Positions 50,633 to 60,462 of a DNA stretch of 64,000 nt are shown one piece after another. The notes beneath the pieces are model-generated. The model had not been told where the DNA came from, made no database searches, and saw nothing but the letters and a program-made list of their open reading frames with translations. The DNA lies in NCBI GenBank assembly GCA_900290245.1, contig OKRB01000078.1:94827-158826 (forward strand), read 5' to 3'. Position 1 is the first letter of the stretch. Every line of letters begins with the position of its first letter. The stretch comes from Candidatus Sulfuritelmatomonas gaucii (GTDB taxonomy: Bacteria; Acidobacteriota; Terriglobia; Terriglobales; Acidobacteriaceae). Both the position numbers and the translations under genes were made by a program.

Positions 50633-52957
50633 TCAGAACAGGTTCAGGCCGCGAAGCTCATGCGAGGGGAGGTGATCGAACGTGTGCGACGCCTGGCCTG
50701 CAGCAGCATGGGTTATGCAGTGACTCTGCTGGCGGATGGGCCCCGTCAAGTACGAACGAGTCACGTGCAGGCGGTCCATGATAATGTATCGCGTGCGCAG
50801 GCCGTTGACGGTGGCCGGAAGCGCGGCGGGAACCTGCTTGCGATCGACGTAGATCACCAGCGCTGCTTCCTTGGGATTGTCGAGGCTCTGCCCAACGCCC
50901 ACGCCAAAGAAAGCGGGATACTGTTTCATCAGGCTCTGCGATACCTGCTGTTTGGCGGCGATGGCCTGTGTAATCACGCTCGCCGCCAGTGGATGCGGTC
51001 CGCCGGATTGCAACATAGATTGCGGAGCAGTGCCCGCGGCAACGGCCTCCGCAGTGGTCGCGATCACTTCTGTCCTCACGCCGTTCAGTGCCTGCGGCGC
51101 GGTGAAATTCATGTTCTGGTCGACATAGAGGATGACCGCAGCCTCGCCGGAGTGATCGCTGCTCTTCCCTGTCGCTGTCCCCAGGGTGCCCGCCGACGGA
51201 TTCACGAGCATGCGCGCCTGTGTAAGCGCCTGCTGGGCGCGGCTCGTCTGCGCGCTCGAAAGTGTGACGGCCTGCGCCGCTGTCACCGTCCCTGTTGCGT
51301 AGTTGAGGCAGCTCACTGGATGATCCGTTGTGCCCACGAAGGTGAATGTCGTTCCCTGCTGCGAACCCAGTTCCGCCAGCACGGTACTCACGGGGTTCGC
51401 CACGCCTTCACTCGTACCCGTCTGATCCACGCCTCCGGCGAAGAACAGACCCACGGGTTCGGCGTCACTCGTATCCACCACCAGCGAGCCGGAGTCGCCA
51501 GCATCGCTGAACTCGTTGCCGGCAATTTCAATCTGATTCGTGTAAGTCTTGGTGAAGTACGGCTCAGACTCTTCACAGTTCTTGAAATAGGCCACCTGCA
51601 CATCTGCGTTGATCGCAGAAATGCTGGCGCAGGTAAGCCCTGTAGTGCGGCCGCTTTTCGCTACGACCATCCCGATTGCTGGATTCTCGCCCTTGCCGTC
51701 TGTAGATGAAGTGCCCGGCGGAGCCGCAGCCAGCGAGCCGCTCTGCAACGGGCCCAATTCTTCGATTGCGCCGCTTGTATTCACCGCGCCGGAATCCACC
51801 TGGGCGATGGCCGCGTCCGCGTTGGTTGTCGCCGAGTTGAGCGGCAGCCAGGCTGTCAAAACGCCGACCGGCGTGGTACCGGACCCGACGCCATTGGGCG
51901 TGCAGCCGTTGTCAATCAGGCCAGGCTGGACAATCATTTCACCGGTCGTGGCCTGGTCGCTGCGCGCCAGAACGTGGTTGTTGCTGAGGAGAAATTGTGT
52001 TCCGGAGGAGTTCTGAATCATCGAGCCCAGCGTGCCGCCGCAGCAATCCAGAATCTGATTGCCCTGAGTGTCGTAATCGTTATTGTTACCGCCAGATGTT
52101 CCCAAATTGATTGGCGAGCCCTGCTCATTCTGGTGATTGTCTGGATTGCTCGAGATCCCTGCGGTGTTCAAAAGCACGGCAGTCGCAGTCTTTGATGAGG
52201 ATGTGCCCACGGTAGCGACGACAAATGTTGAAGCATTCGACAAAAACGTGCTCGGAGCGGTGTAGGCCACCGCGCAGGAGGTAAATGCATTCGCGTTGCG
52301 CGTGCAAGTCGGTGTGCCCAGGGAACCCTGCCCGCCGCTTGAACCGTTTGCTGTGCTCGAAACCGCGTAGTTGATGCCGGTGCTGCCGCCGGCTTCGGCA
52401 ATGTAGCCGGTGATGGTCACGGTTCCGCTGTTGCCGAGTGCAACATTCTCGGGCGAGAGCGGCTGCAAAAATCCGGGAGTCACGGTGACGGTAGAGCTGG
52501 CGGTCGCGCCCATGCCGGTTCCGGCAGTGATCGTCGCCGTCACGGTGACCTGCACACTGTCCTTGGTCACATAAGGCGGAGGTGTGTATTGGCCGCTGGT
52601 TGGGTCGATGGATCCTGCTCCAGTGCTCGGGCTGACCGCCCAGTTCACAGTTGCTGCGCCTCCACTGCTCAACGTGGCCGTAAATTGCTCAACCGCCGAG
52701 CCCGAGCTATTTGTGGCGTTGCAGCCCGTGCAGTTGGTATCGATGGCCAGCGTTCCCGGCGAAATTGAGAACGTGCTGTTGGAGGAACTTGTCGATGGGG
52801 TCCCGCCGCCGCAACCCACAAACAGGATCAGGGCCGGCAGGCCCATCATCGCTAGAAGCCGCGATGGCCACGCCTTAATTGCATGGGCCATCAGCGCGTC
52901 ACACCCGGCGCGCTTGGTGCGCCGCCATGCTGTCGTCTGTGCCGCGGTCTCACTCAA
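50633..52957 (-). CDS. Large lipoprotein with trypsin-like serine protease domain
   Basis: Lipobox LPALILFVGCGG; catalytic-type motifs FLLSNNHVLA (His), TNADAAIAQVD (Asp), DAGDSGSLVVD (Ser); tandem C-terminal YVDxx repeats. Start probably internal (e.g. MAHAIKAW). Confidence 0.72.
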   Translation of the reverse strand: MSETAAQTTAWRRTKRAGCDALMAHAIKAWPSRLLAMMGLPALILFVGCGGGTPSTSSSNSTFSISPGTLAIDTNCTGCNATNSSGSAVEQFTATLSSGGAATVNWAVSPSTGAGSIDPTSGQYTPPPYVTKDSVQVTVTATITAGTGMGATASSTVTVTPGFLQPLSPENVALGNSGTVTITGYIAEAGGSTGINYAVSSTANGSSGGQGSLGTPTCTRNANAFTSCAVAYTAPSTFLSNASTFVVATVGTSSSKTATAVLLNTAGISSNPDNHQNEQGSPINLGTSGGNNNDYDTQGNQILDCCGGTLGSMIQNSSGTQFLLSNNHVLARSDQATTGEMIVQPGLIDNGCTPNGVGSGTTPVGVLTAWLPLNSATTNADAAIAQVDSGAVNTSGAIEELGPLQSGSLAAAPPGTSSTDGKGENPAIGMVVAKSGRTTGLTCASISAINADVQVAYFKNCEESEPYFTKTYTNQIEIAGNEFSDAGDSGSLVVDTSDAEPVGLFFAGGVDQTGTSEGVANPVSTVLAELGSQQGTTFTFVGTTDHPVSCLNYATGTVTAAQAVTLSSAQTSRAQQALTQARMLVNPSAGTLGTATGKSSDHSGEAAVILYVDQNMNFTAPQALNGVRTEVIATTAEAVAAGTAPQSMLQSGGPHPLAASVITQAIAAKQQVSQSLMKQYPAFFGVGVGQSLDNPKEAALVIYVDRKQVPAALPATVNGLRTRYIIMDRLHVTRSYLTGPIRQQSHCITHAAAGQASHTFDHLPSHELRGLNLF

Positions 52958-53421
52958 ATGGTCGGGCGCCTTTCTAATTCTTGTTATTCGCTTGCTTCCA
53001 TTTAGACAATCCTGCGACCTCGCAGTAAGCGCCGGTACCTCCGTAAGAGTTCAACCGGACGCACTCTCCCCTTCGCAATGCCATATTAGACCCGCACTCG
53101 ACATGGAGAGTTGTCTCACAAGGTGCGCACACAGAGAATCCAATCACTTTAGATGTACTCAGCGCAATGCTACGAAAGTACTTAGGACAGTTTTGGGCAC
53201 AATATAGGCTCAAGACGACGGTCGAGGCCTTCGTGCAGTTTCATTACAGATGGGAGCCGGCCTCGCCCGGGGAGGGGCAATCCCTTACTCGGAACTCGCC
53301 CTGGTGTTCAGACGTGAATTCTTTGACGGAGCTTACACCGTTTCCCAACGTGCTCAGGTGTTGCGCGTGTCTGCGCATGGCCGCAGCCGAGCGGCATTTT
53401 AAACTCAAAGCAGGAGCAGCG

Positions 53422-54420
53422 ATGGAATACCTCAATCTTGGCCACACCGGTTTGAAAGTCTCTCGCATTTGTCTGGGCTGCATGACTTACGGAAGCCCGT
53501 CCAGGGGCAAAATCCTGCCCGGCCGCCAGGCCTGGGCGCTCAACGAAGCAGAGAGCCAGCCTTTGCTCCGGCAGGCACTCGATTTGGGCATTAACTTTTT
53601 TGATACCGCCAACGTGTATTCTGGCGGCGAAAGCGAGGCCGTCGTCGGGCGATTCCTCAAAGCCAACGTCCGCCGGGAATCGGTGGTGATCGCAACCAAG
53701 GTGCACGGCGTGATGCGCGAGGAGCCGAACGGGCGCGGGCTCTCGCGAAAAGCGATCCTGTTCGAGCTCGACCAGAGCCTGAAGCGCCTCGAAACCGATT
53801 ACGTCGATCTTTATCAAATTCATCGCTGGGACTACGAGACTCCCATCGAGGAGACGCTCGAAAGCCTGCACGACGTTGTGAAGGCGGGAAAGGTGCGCTA
53901 CATCGGGGCGCCATCGATGTATGCGTGGCAGTTCGCCAAGGCGCTCTATCTGTCCGACCGGCACGGCTGGACACGCTTCGTCTCCATGCAGAATCACTAC
54001 AACCTTCTCTATCGCGAGGAAGAGCGCGAGATGATCGGGCTATGCCGGGCGGAGGGTGTGGCCGTCATACCGTGGAGCCCATTGGCGCGAGGCCGGCTCA
54101 CGCGCGCATGGAAGGCCGAGACGACGAGCAGGACAGAGACAGATGCGTTCGGGAACAGGATGTACTCGCAGACGGAAGAGGCGGATCGCAAAGTTGTTGA
54201 CCGGCTGGGCGAGATCGCCGAAAAGCGCGGCATTCCCCGCGCGCAGGTCGCGCTGGCATGGCTGCTGGCGAAACCGGCCGTGACTGCTCCGATCGTGGGA
54301 GCGAGCAAGCCGCATCACCTTGAAGATGCCGCTGCTGCGCTTTCAGCTCAACTCACTCCGGAAGAGATGAAAGCGCTCGAAGAGCCGTATATGCCGCACC
54401 CCGTGCTGGGGTTCAGCTAA
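53422..54420 (+). CDS. Aldo/keto reductase
   Basis: MEYLNLGHTGLKVSRICLGCMTYG ... GINFFDTANVYSGGESEAVVGRFL ... YVDLYQIHRWDYETPIEETLESL. Confidence 0.95.
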   Translation: MEYLNLGHTGLKVSRICLGCMTYGSPSRGKILPGRQAWALNEAESQPLLRQALDLGINFFDTANVYSGGESEAVVGRFLKANVRRESVVIATKVHGVMREEPNGRGLSRKAILFELDQSLKRLETDYVDLYQIHRWDYETPIEETLESLHDVVKAGKVRYIGAPSMYAWQFAKALYLSDRHGWTRFVSMQNHYNLLYREEEREMIGLCRAEGVAVIPWSPLARGRLTRAWKAETTSRTETDAFGNRMYSQTEEADRKVVDRLGEIAEKRGIPRAQVALAWLLAKPAVTAPIVGASKPHHLEDAAAALSAQLTPEEMKALEEPYMPHPVLGFS

Positions 54421-54461
54421 GCGTTCCTTCGACATCGATGTGTGAAAGGCGGGTGCGCCGA

Positions 54462-55814
54462 TTACGCAAGTTTCATCGCGTCCGGGTCCCAATTCACAAT
54501 CGCGCCGCGATCCATGCTGAGATTGCTCAAGAGCGCGGCGCCCGCGGCACGGAATCCGAAGGTCGCGTCTTCAACCGGCTGTTTGCGTTTGCGCACAGAG
54601 TTGAAGAAATTCTCGAAGTGATCGTAGCTGTCGCTGTAGCCAGCCGGCGCCACATACCTCTCCATTCCCACCGCCGGCGGGCCATCAGGATATGTAACCG
54701 AATACTTTTCCCGGTACTTCTCCAGAAATGCCTTCTGCGTGGCCCGGGTGAACGTGTTGATGGTGTAACCAGGTTCCCTTTCGCGCGGCACGCGATTCAC
54801 GGTCACCGTGTTGCCCGCGATCTCCATTGTGCCCTCGGAGCCGGTAAAGATGAGGCCTTCGCTCTCCTCGCCACCGTCGACAAAATTCACATGCAGGCTC
54901 AGGTTGAATCCCTCGCGATAATCGAATAGCCCGAGCATCACGTCGGGTACGTCGCGGCCATCCTTCCAGAAGCGCAGCCCGCCCGTCGCCATGCCGCGCG
55001 TGGGCCCGTTGGATCCGGTAATAAAGTGCGTTCCACTGAAGAGATGCACGAATAGATCGCCGGCCACCCCGCTTCCGTAGGCCTTCCATTTTCGCCACTG
55101 GAAAAACTGCTCGGCGTTGAAGGGGATCTTTGGCGCAGTGCCGAGAAATCGCGGCCAGTCGCACGTCTCCGGCGACGCATCCGGCGGCACGGTATAGTCC
55201 CACGCGCCGATGGCCGAATTGCGATCCCAGCGCGCGGTGACCATGTTGAGCTGCCCGATGGCGCCCGAAGCCAGCAACTCCTTCGCCTTGGCGTAGATGA
55301 TCGAGCTGACACGCTGGCTGCCAATCTGGAGAATGCGCCCGCTCGCGCGCGCTGCCTCGATCATCTCCGGCCCATCGGCATACAGATGAATCATCGGCTT
55401 CTCGCAATAGACGTCCTTGCCGGCCTTCATCGCGTCCACCGCGGCCTGCTTGTGCCAGTGGTCAGGCGTGGCAATGATTACGGCATCAATGTCTTTGCGG
55501 GCGAGAATTTCGCTGTAGTCGCGGGTGGTGAAGAGATCGTCACCCCAAACTTCCTTGCAATGATCGAGACGGCCGCTGTAGCAGTCAGCCACGGCAACCA
55601 GCTTGACCCCGAGGACCTGCAACGCCGTGCGTGTGTCGCCCTGCCCTTGGCCGCCGGCGCCGATCAGAGCGATCTGGATGCGATCGTTGGCGGCGACAGC
55701 TGCCGCGGGTTCGGCTTGCGCCGCAGTCAGCGCGTGGATTCGCGCACCAAGAAGTGTTGTCGCCGATGCAGCGCTTGCCGCTCTCAGAAACGATCTGCGA
55801 TTCAATTCGGGCAT
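54462..55814 (-). CDS. Gfo/Idh/MocA family oxidoreductase
   Basis: NRRSFLRAASAASATTLLGAR Tat-like signal; IQIALIGAGGQGQGDTRTA; ATPDHWHKQAAVDAMKAGKDVYCEKPMIH. Confidence 0.9.
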   Translation of the reverse strand: MPELNRRSFLRAASAASATTLLGARIHALTAAQAEPAAAVAANDRIQIALIGAGGQGQGDTRTALQVLGVKLVAVADCYSGRLDHCKEVWGDDLFTTRDYSEILARKDIDAVIIATPDHWHKQAAVDAMKAGKDVYCEKPMIHLYADGPEMIEAARASGRILQIGSQRVSSIIYAKAKELLASGAIGQLNMVTARWDRNSAIGAWDYTVPPDASPETCDWPRFLGTAPKIPFNAEQFFQWRKWKAYGSGVAGDLFVHLFSGTHFITGSNGPTRGMATGGLRFWKDGRDVPDVMLGLFDYREGFNLSLHVNFVDGGEESEGLIFTGSEGTMEIAGNTVTVNRVPREREPGYTINTFTRATQKAFLEKYREKYSVTYPDGPPAVGMERYVAPAGYSDSYDHFENFFNSVRKRKQPVEDATFGFRAAGAALLSNLSMDRGAIVNWDPDAMKLA

Positions 55815-55938
55815 TGAGACAGCTCCACGAAGCAGGATTTCAGCCGCATACAACAATACAACGCTGAGGTTGGTCGTCGTTAAGCGCAATAGGGTCGGGA
55901 GAACCGGCCGCGAATCAACCGGAGCGAAAATTGTGATG

Positions 55939-56868
55939 CTAGTGGCGCGGAACGAGAATGCGCAGAGCATTCTGAAGGAGTGACACCTGCATCGGCAGCC
56001 GGCCGAGCGACTCGCCGTCGGCCTCGACATAAGGTGCCGGGCTGCTCAATGCGCGGCAGGAGAAGGCAGACACTCGAACACATTGATGGAACGGATTGAG
56101 GCGGCGCAGGCCGAGCCAGCCGGACAGAAACCATAGTGGTAACGACACCAGCGCAGGCGCATGGAGCAGATGAAGGCAAAGATCGGAATCCTGAATCGAC
56201 GCATGCCCATCCGTTAGGCCTCGAAAGATTCCGCCGAGATTCCCGATACGCGTCGCCATCACGCTGACCACCTTGCGCGTGACCGGCGAGGCGGAGGCCG
56301 CAGGTGTGAACTGAACCTCAAATGCAGAAAAACGGCCAGTTGCGAAGAGGCGTGCAGCGCGAAGGTAGTAGGCCAACCTGCCCAGTTGGGCCTTCTGTTG
56401 CGCCACAAGGCGATAGACAAGCGCGCCGTCAGGGCCGGCACCGGCAATGAAAGCAAAGTATCGAACAGCGCCGGCGCATTCCACTCTGCCCACGGTAACA
56501 GCGCATGGGCTGCCCTTTAACTGCTCGAGAGCCGCGACCACAGGATTATGTGAAATTCGCAGATGCCGGGCAAGCGCATTCGCGCTTCCCATCGGAATGA
56601 TTCCGAGCGCACATAAGGGCACTCCCGCTTCAGTGACGAGGCCTTGCAGCACCTCATGCACGGTCCCGTCTCCTCCGCAGGCAAAGATCACATCCGCAAA
56701 AGCTGCGGCTTCCTGCGCCTGGGCCGCGGCCGAACCGGGCCCCGCAGTGCACGCGATCTCGACGCGATGACCTTCAGCGGTCAGCGCCCCAGCCACCTCG
56801 TCCACCTTCCGCAGGCGCAGGTTCCGTCTGCGGCCCGAGGCCGGATTGTAAATCAGGATGCAGTGCAC
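55939..56868 (-). CDS. Diacylglycerol kinase family lipid kinase (YegS-like)
   Basis: CILIYNPASGRRRNLRLRKVDEV; DVIFACGGDGTVHEVLQGLV; LCALGIIPMGSANALARHL. Confidence 0.92.
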   Translation of the reverse strand: MHCILIYNPASGRRRNLRLRKVDEVAGALTAEGHRVEIACTAGPGSAAAQAQEAAAFADVIFACGGDGTVHEVLQGLVTEAGVPLCALGIIPMGSANALARHLRISHNPVVAALEQLKGSPCAVTVGRVECAGAVRYFAFIAGAGPDGALVYRLVAQQKAQLGRLAYYLRAARLFATGRFSAFEVQFTPAASASPVTRKVVSVMATRIGNLGGIFRGLTDGHASIQDSDLCLHLLHAPALVSLPLWFLSGWLGLRRLNPFHQCVRVSAFSCRALSSPAPYVEADGESLGRLPMQVSLLQNALRILVPRH

Positions 56869-56981
56869 CCCCTCATCTTACGGCGGCGTTCGCATATTGG
56901 GGTCGCAATCGCTCTCGCATCACGCGAATTTCCGCAATGCAAGCCGGCACGCGAAACACGCGAATGAGATAGCATCCAGTT

Positions 56982-57608
56982 GTGCTTAGCCTCGGCGATC
57001 AGGTGCAGTTTGTGCGCGGCGTTGGACCGCACGTCGCGGAGATGCTTGCCGAAAAAAGCATCCAGACGGCGGAAGATCTGCTTTATCATCTTCCCTTCCG
57101 TTACGAAGACCGGCAACATCCGCGCAGCCTCGACGAACTGAAGCCCGGCGAAATGGCCAGCGTGATCGGCGAGGTGCGCGGATCCATCCTGCTGCGCACG
57201 CGCCGCATGCCGCTCTTCGAGTTGACCATTGGACAAGGCCGCCACGCGCTCAAATGCACCTGGTTCAACGCACCCTATCTGAACGGGAAATTTCAGTCCG
57301 GCCAGACCGTTGCGGTCTACGGCAAGGTTGAGCCATCGCGCTCCACAAGCAACTTCAAAATGATTCAGCCGCAGTTCGAGATTCTGCCCGACGCGAGCGA
57401 CGACGCCGAAACTAGGTTGCTTGAGGTGGGCCGCATCACGCCGGTCTACGAATCGCTCGGCGGCAGCCGTCTGGCATCGCGCTGGCAGCGTAAGGTGATC
57501 TTCAACCTCCTTGAGAACATGCGCGGAGCAGTGGCCGAATGCTTGCCGCACTCGGGACACCGCTCGCGCAGTTGCAGAGCGCATCGACTCCGGCGCATCG
57601 CCGCCTGA
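56982..57608 (+). pseudogene. recG: RecG N-terminal (wedge/OB) fragment, frameshifted after ~57540
   Basis: RGVGPHVAEMLAEKSIQTAEDLLYHLPFRYEDR ... LFELTIGQGRHALKCTWFNAPYLNGKF ... RITPVYESLGGSRLASRWQRKVIFNLLENMRGAVAECLP, then out-of-frame residues to TGA at 57606. Confidence 0.85.
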
Positions 57609-59188
57609 TCTTTGAAGAATTGTTTTTCCTGGAACTCGGTCTCGAGCTGAAGAGGCGCCGCATGAAAGAGCGCAAGGGCGTCGCGTTTGCCACCAGCGAC
57701 AAAGTGCGCGAGGCGATCCGCGAGGTGCTTCCCTTTCATCCCACGACAGCGCAGAAGCGAGCGCTGGGCGAGATTGTGACTGACATGCGCGAGCCCACGC
57801 CCATGCGGCGCCTGCTGCAAGGCGACGTTGGTTCAGGCAAGACGATTGTCGCGTTTCAGGCCATGCTAGTGGCCATGGAAAACGGCTATCAGGCAGCTCT
57901 GATGGCGCCGACAGAGATCCTGGCCACCCAGCACTACCTCGCGGCCCGCAAGTTACTCGAACGTTCGACGCGCAAACCGCGCATCGTGCTGCTCACCGGT
58001 TCGCTCGATAACGACCGCAAGCGGACCAACCGCGGACTGATCAACCGCGGCGACGCCAACCTGGTGATTGGGACGCATGCCCTGATCGAAGAGAAAGTCG
58101 AGTTCGACCGCCTCGGATTGGTTGTGGTCGACGAGCAGCACCGTTTCGGCGTCATGCAGCGTTTCAAGTTGATGAAAAAGCCGAACCAGCCCGAGCCCGA
58201 TGTACTGGTCATGACTGCCACTCCCATCCCGCGCACGCTGGCGCTCTCGCTTTATGGCGATCTGGACCTGAGCGTGCTCGACGAGATGCCGCCGGGGCGG
58301 TTGCCCATTGTCACGCGACGCGTTCCAGGCGAACGGGCCGCCGAGGTTTGGAATTTTGTGCGTAAGCAGGTCAAACAAGGGCGGCAGGCTTACATTGTCT
58401 ACCCGGTGATCGAGGGCGCGAAAGACGAACAACCGGAGCTGGATTTTCCACAGGACGAGCCGGAAGCGGCCACAAATGCCGGCTCACCAGCCCCACCCAA
58501 ACGCGCAGCAAAAGGAAAGGCGGGCAATCTGTTCCCGGCCGCAGCACAGGTGGCCGGCCCAGCCGCTAAATCAGGTCTCAGATCTGCGACGGAGATGTAC
58601 GAAAAGCTTCGCTCAGGGCCGTTGGCCGGGCTTCGCATGGGGCTCCTTCACGGCCGCCTCGACGCAGACGAGAAAGAGGTCATCATGCGCCGCTTTCAGC
58701 GCGGCGAGATTGACGTGCTGGTGTCGACAACCGTGATCGAAGTCGGCGTCGATGTCGCCAATGCCTCGGTGATGGTGGTCGACCACGCCGAGCGATTCGG
58801 GCTGGCGCAGCTGCACCAGTTGCGCGGTCGCGTCGGCCGCGGTGCGGCAAAAAGCTACTGCGTTTTGATGACCGGCGAACATGTCTCCGAGCTCGGCGAG
58901 CAGCGGCTCGATGCCATGGTGCGTTCTCAGGATGGATTCGAACTGGCCGAGTTGGATCTCACCATGCGCGGCCCCGGCGAATTTTTCGGCACCCGCCAGG
59001 CGGGTCTTCCCGAGTTTCGCGTGGCCAACCTGCTGCGCGACCGGCAACTGCTCGAGCTCGCCAAGCAGGAGGCCGCGCGATTTGCCACTCAGCCGGACGC
59101 TACGGTTACTGAGCCAGAGCGCACGCGTGTATGGGCGAGGCTGAAAGAGGCATGGCAGCGACGATATGGGCTGGTCGAAGCAGGTTAA
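57539..59188 (+). CDS. recG: RecG helicase C-terminal portion (separate frame)
   Basis: GTPLAQLQSASTPAHRRLIFEELFFLELGLELKRR; LLQGDVGSGKTIVA; DEQHRFGVMQR; VMTATPIPRTLALS; VIEVGVDVANASVMVVDHAERFGLAQLHQLRGRVGRG. Confidence 0.9.
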   Translation: MLAALGTPLAQLQSASTPAHRRLIFEELFFLELGLELKRRRMKERKGVAFATSDKVREAIREVLPFHPTTAQKRALGEIVTDMREPTPMRRLLQGDVGSGKTIVAFQAMLVAMENGYQAALMAPTEILATQHYLAARKLLERSTRKPRIVLLTGSLDNDRKRTNRGLINRGDANLVIGTHALIEEKVEFDRLGLVVVDEQHRFGVMQRFKLMKKPNQPEPDVLVMTATPIPRTLALSLYGDLDLSVLDEMPPGRLPIVTRRVPGERAAEVWNFVRKQVKQGRQAYIVYPVIEGAKDEQPELDFPQDEPEAATNAGSPAPPKRAAKGKAGNLFPAAAQVAGPAAKSGLRSATEMYEKLRSGPLAGLRMGLLHGRLDADEKEVIMRRFQRGEIDVLVSTTVIEVGVDVANASVMVVDHAERFGLAQLHQLRGRVGRGAAKSYCVLMTGEHVSELGEQRLDAMVRSQDGFELAELDLTMRGPGEFFGTRQAGLPEFRVANLLRDRQLLELAKQEAARFATQPDATVTEPERTRVWARLKEAWQRRYGLVEAG

Positions 59189-59219
59189 ACCAGTCGCCCC
59201 AAAATGCTAAGTGATCGGC

Positions 59220-59561
59220 CTACATTGTTCCGGGCATCTGCACGCCGCCGGCCATTTCCACCGGAAGAGTCTGGATGTCGAGATCCACACTGGCGATTTC
59301 GACGCCGCAGTCCGGTGGCTGGCTGCGGGTGCACTGGCAGAGTTCGGTGAAGCGGATATGACCGCTATGGCTCAGTTCCAGCCCTGCGGCGATCAGCAGT
59401 CCGTAAATGTCGACACACGATCGCCGTTCGAACTCAAACAGCATGCTGATTCTTCCCATGTCGTTTGCGCCGCGGCTCAATACCCATCCTCCACAACCCA
59501 GGATTGCACCGGTGAGAGACTGCACCAGCCGTGAAGGCTCTTCCGCCGACGTCGCCCTCAT
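59220..59561 (-). CDS. Conserved-looking hypothetical protein (~113 aa)
   Basis: MRATSAEEPSRLVQSLTGAILGCGGWVLSRGANDMGRISMLFEFERRSCVDIYGLLIAAGLELSHSGHIRFTELCQCTR; protein-like composition, competing with ORF 59211-59534 (+). Confidence 0.5.
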   Translation of the reverse strand: MRATSAEEPSRLVQSLTGAILGCGGWVLSRGANDMGRISMLFEFERRSCVDIYGLLIAAGLELSHSGHIRFTELCQCTRSQPPDCGVEIASVDLDIQTLPVEMAGGVQMPGTM

Positions 59562-59866
59562 TTGAATTGCCCAGGGGATGGTCGCTGCACGCATTGCGCT
59601 TTGATCGGGCATCCGCAACCTCACAAACGCTTTATCGGAGGCCCGCCAAACCGGATGAAAGTTGTTGCGGACCCGAACGATGCCTGACCGCGTTTGAAAC
59701 ACATTCGCCTTGCAGCACTTCGAAAAGATCGGGTGAGGGTAATTGAGCCGTCCGACCGCGGGATAGATTTTGACCGCAGGATTCGTTGTGAGTGGATTCT
59801 CTGCGAATCCGCCGGAACCCGGCAAAAGCCGAATGCTGTAAGTTGAAAGGAAGGACGTGACGCCAG

Positions 59867-60250
59867 ATGATCCTTGGCACAGGAATCGACGTTGTGGAGA
59901 TTGACCGGATTCAGCACGCCGTCGATCGCTTCGGCAAGCGCTTTCTCGATCGGGTCTATCTTGCCACAGAGCAAACATACTGCCAACGCAAGCGCAAATC
60001 GGCCGAGAGCTTTGCTGCCCGCTTTGCTGCCAAGGAGGCCGCAGCCAAAGCGCTCGGAACCGGGATCAGCTACGGCGTGAACTGGCTTGAAATTGAGGTG
60101 GCGCGGGAGCCGAGCGGGAGGCCCGTCCTCCGGCTTCATGGCCGCGCCGCGCAGATCGCCGAGCGCTTGGGCGTGGTTCGCACCTCCCTTTCGCTCACCC
60201 ACACCACCGCGGTTGCCATGGCCAGCGTGGTATTCGAGGACGAGCGGTAA
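59867..60250 (+). CDS. acpS: Holo-[acyl-carrier-protein] synthase
   Basis: MILGTGIDVVEIDRIQHAVDRFG; SFAARFAAKEAAAKALGTG; SLSLTHTTAVAMASVVFE. Confidence 0.95.
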   Translation: MILGTGIDVVEIDRIQHAVDRFGKRFLDRVYLATEQTYCQRKRKSAESFAARFAAKEAAAKALGTGISYGVNWLEIEVAREPSGRPVLRLHGRAAQIAERLGVVRTSLSLTHTTAVAMASVVFEDER

Positions 60251-60462
60251 ATCCGCCGGTTCTGCTATGCTCTAGAACAGTTTAGGAAACTCGGCAGGGT
60301 ATGGTTTTTGGTTCCGGTTGCTGCACCCTTTTGCTTCGACCCCAGCGACAAATACCAGTCGTTTTGGGCCTCGGGTTGACCAGACTGCAATACCTTGAGC
60401 GCTCTTATACCCTTTCCGGGACTGGTAGGCGTCGACCCGCTCGATGATGTAAGAGGAGTCAA

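Noticed and set aside
59211-59534. 107-aa plus-strand ORF after recG
   Set aside because: The opposite-strand ORF (59220-59561) has more protein-like sequence; both cannot be confidently called.
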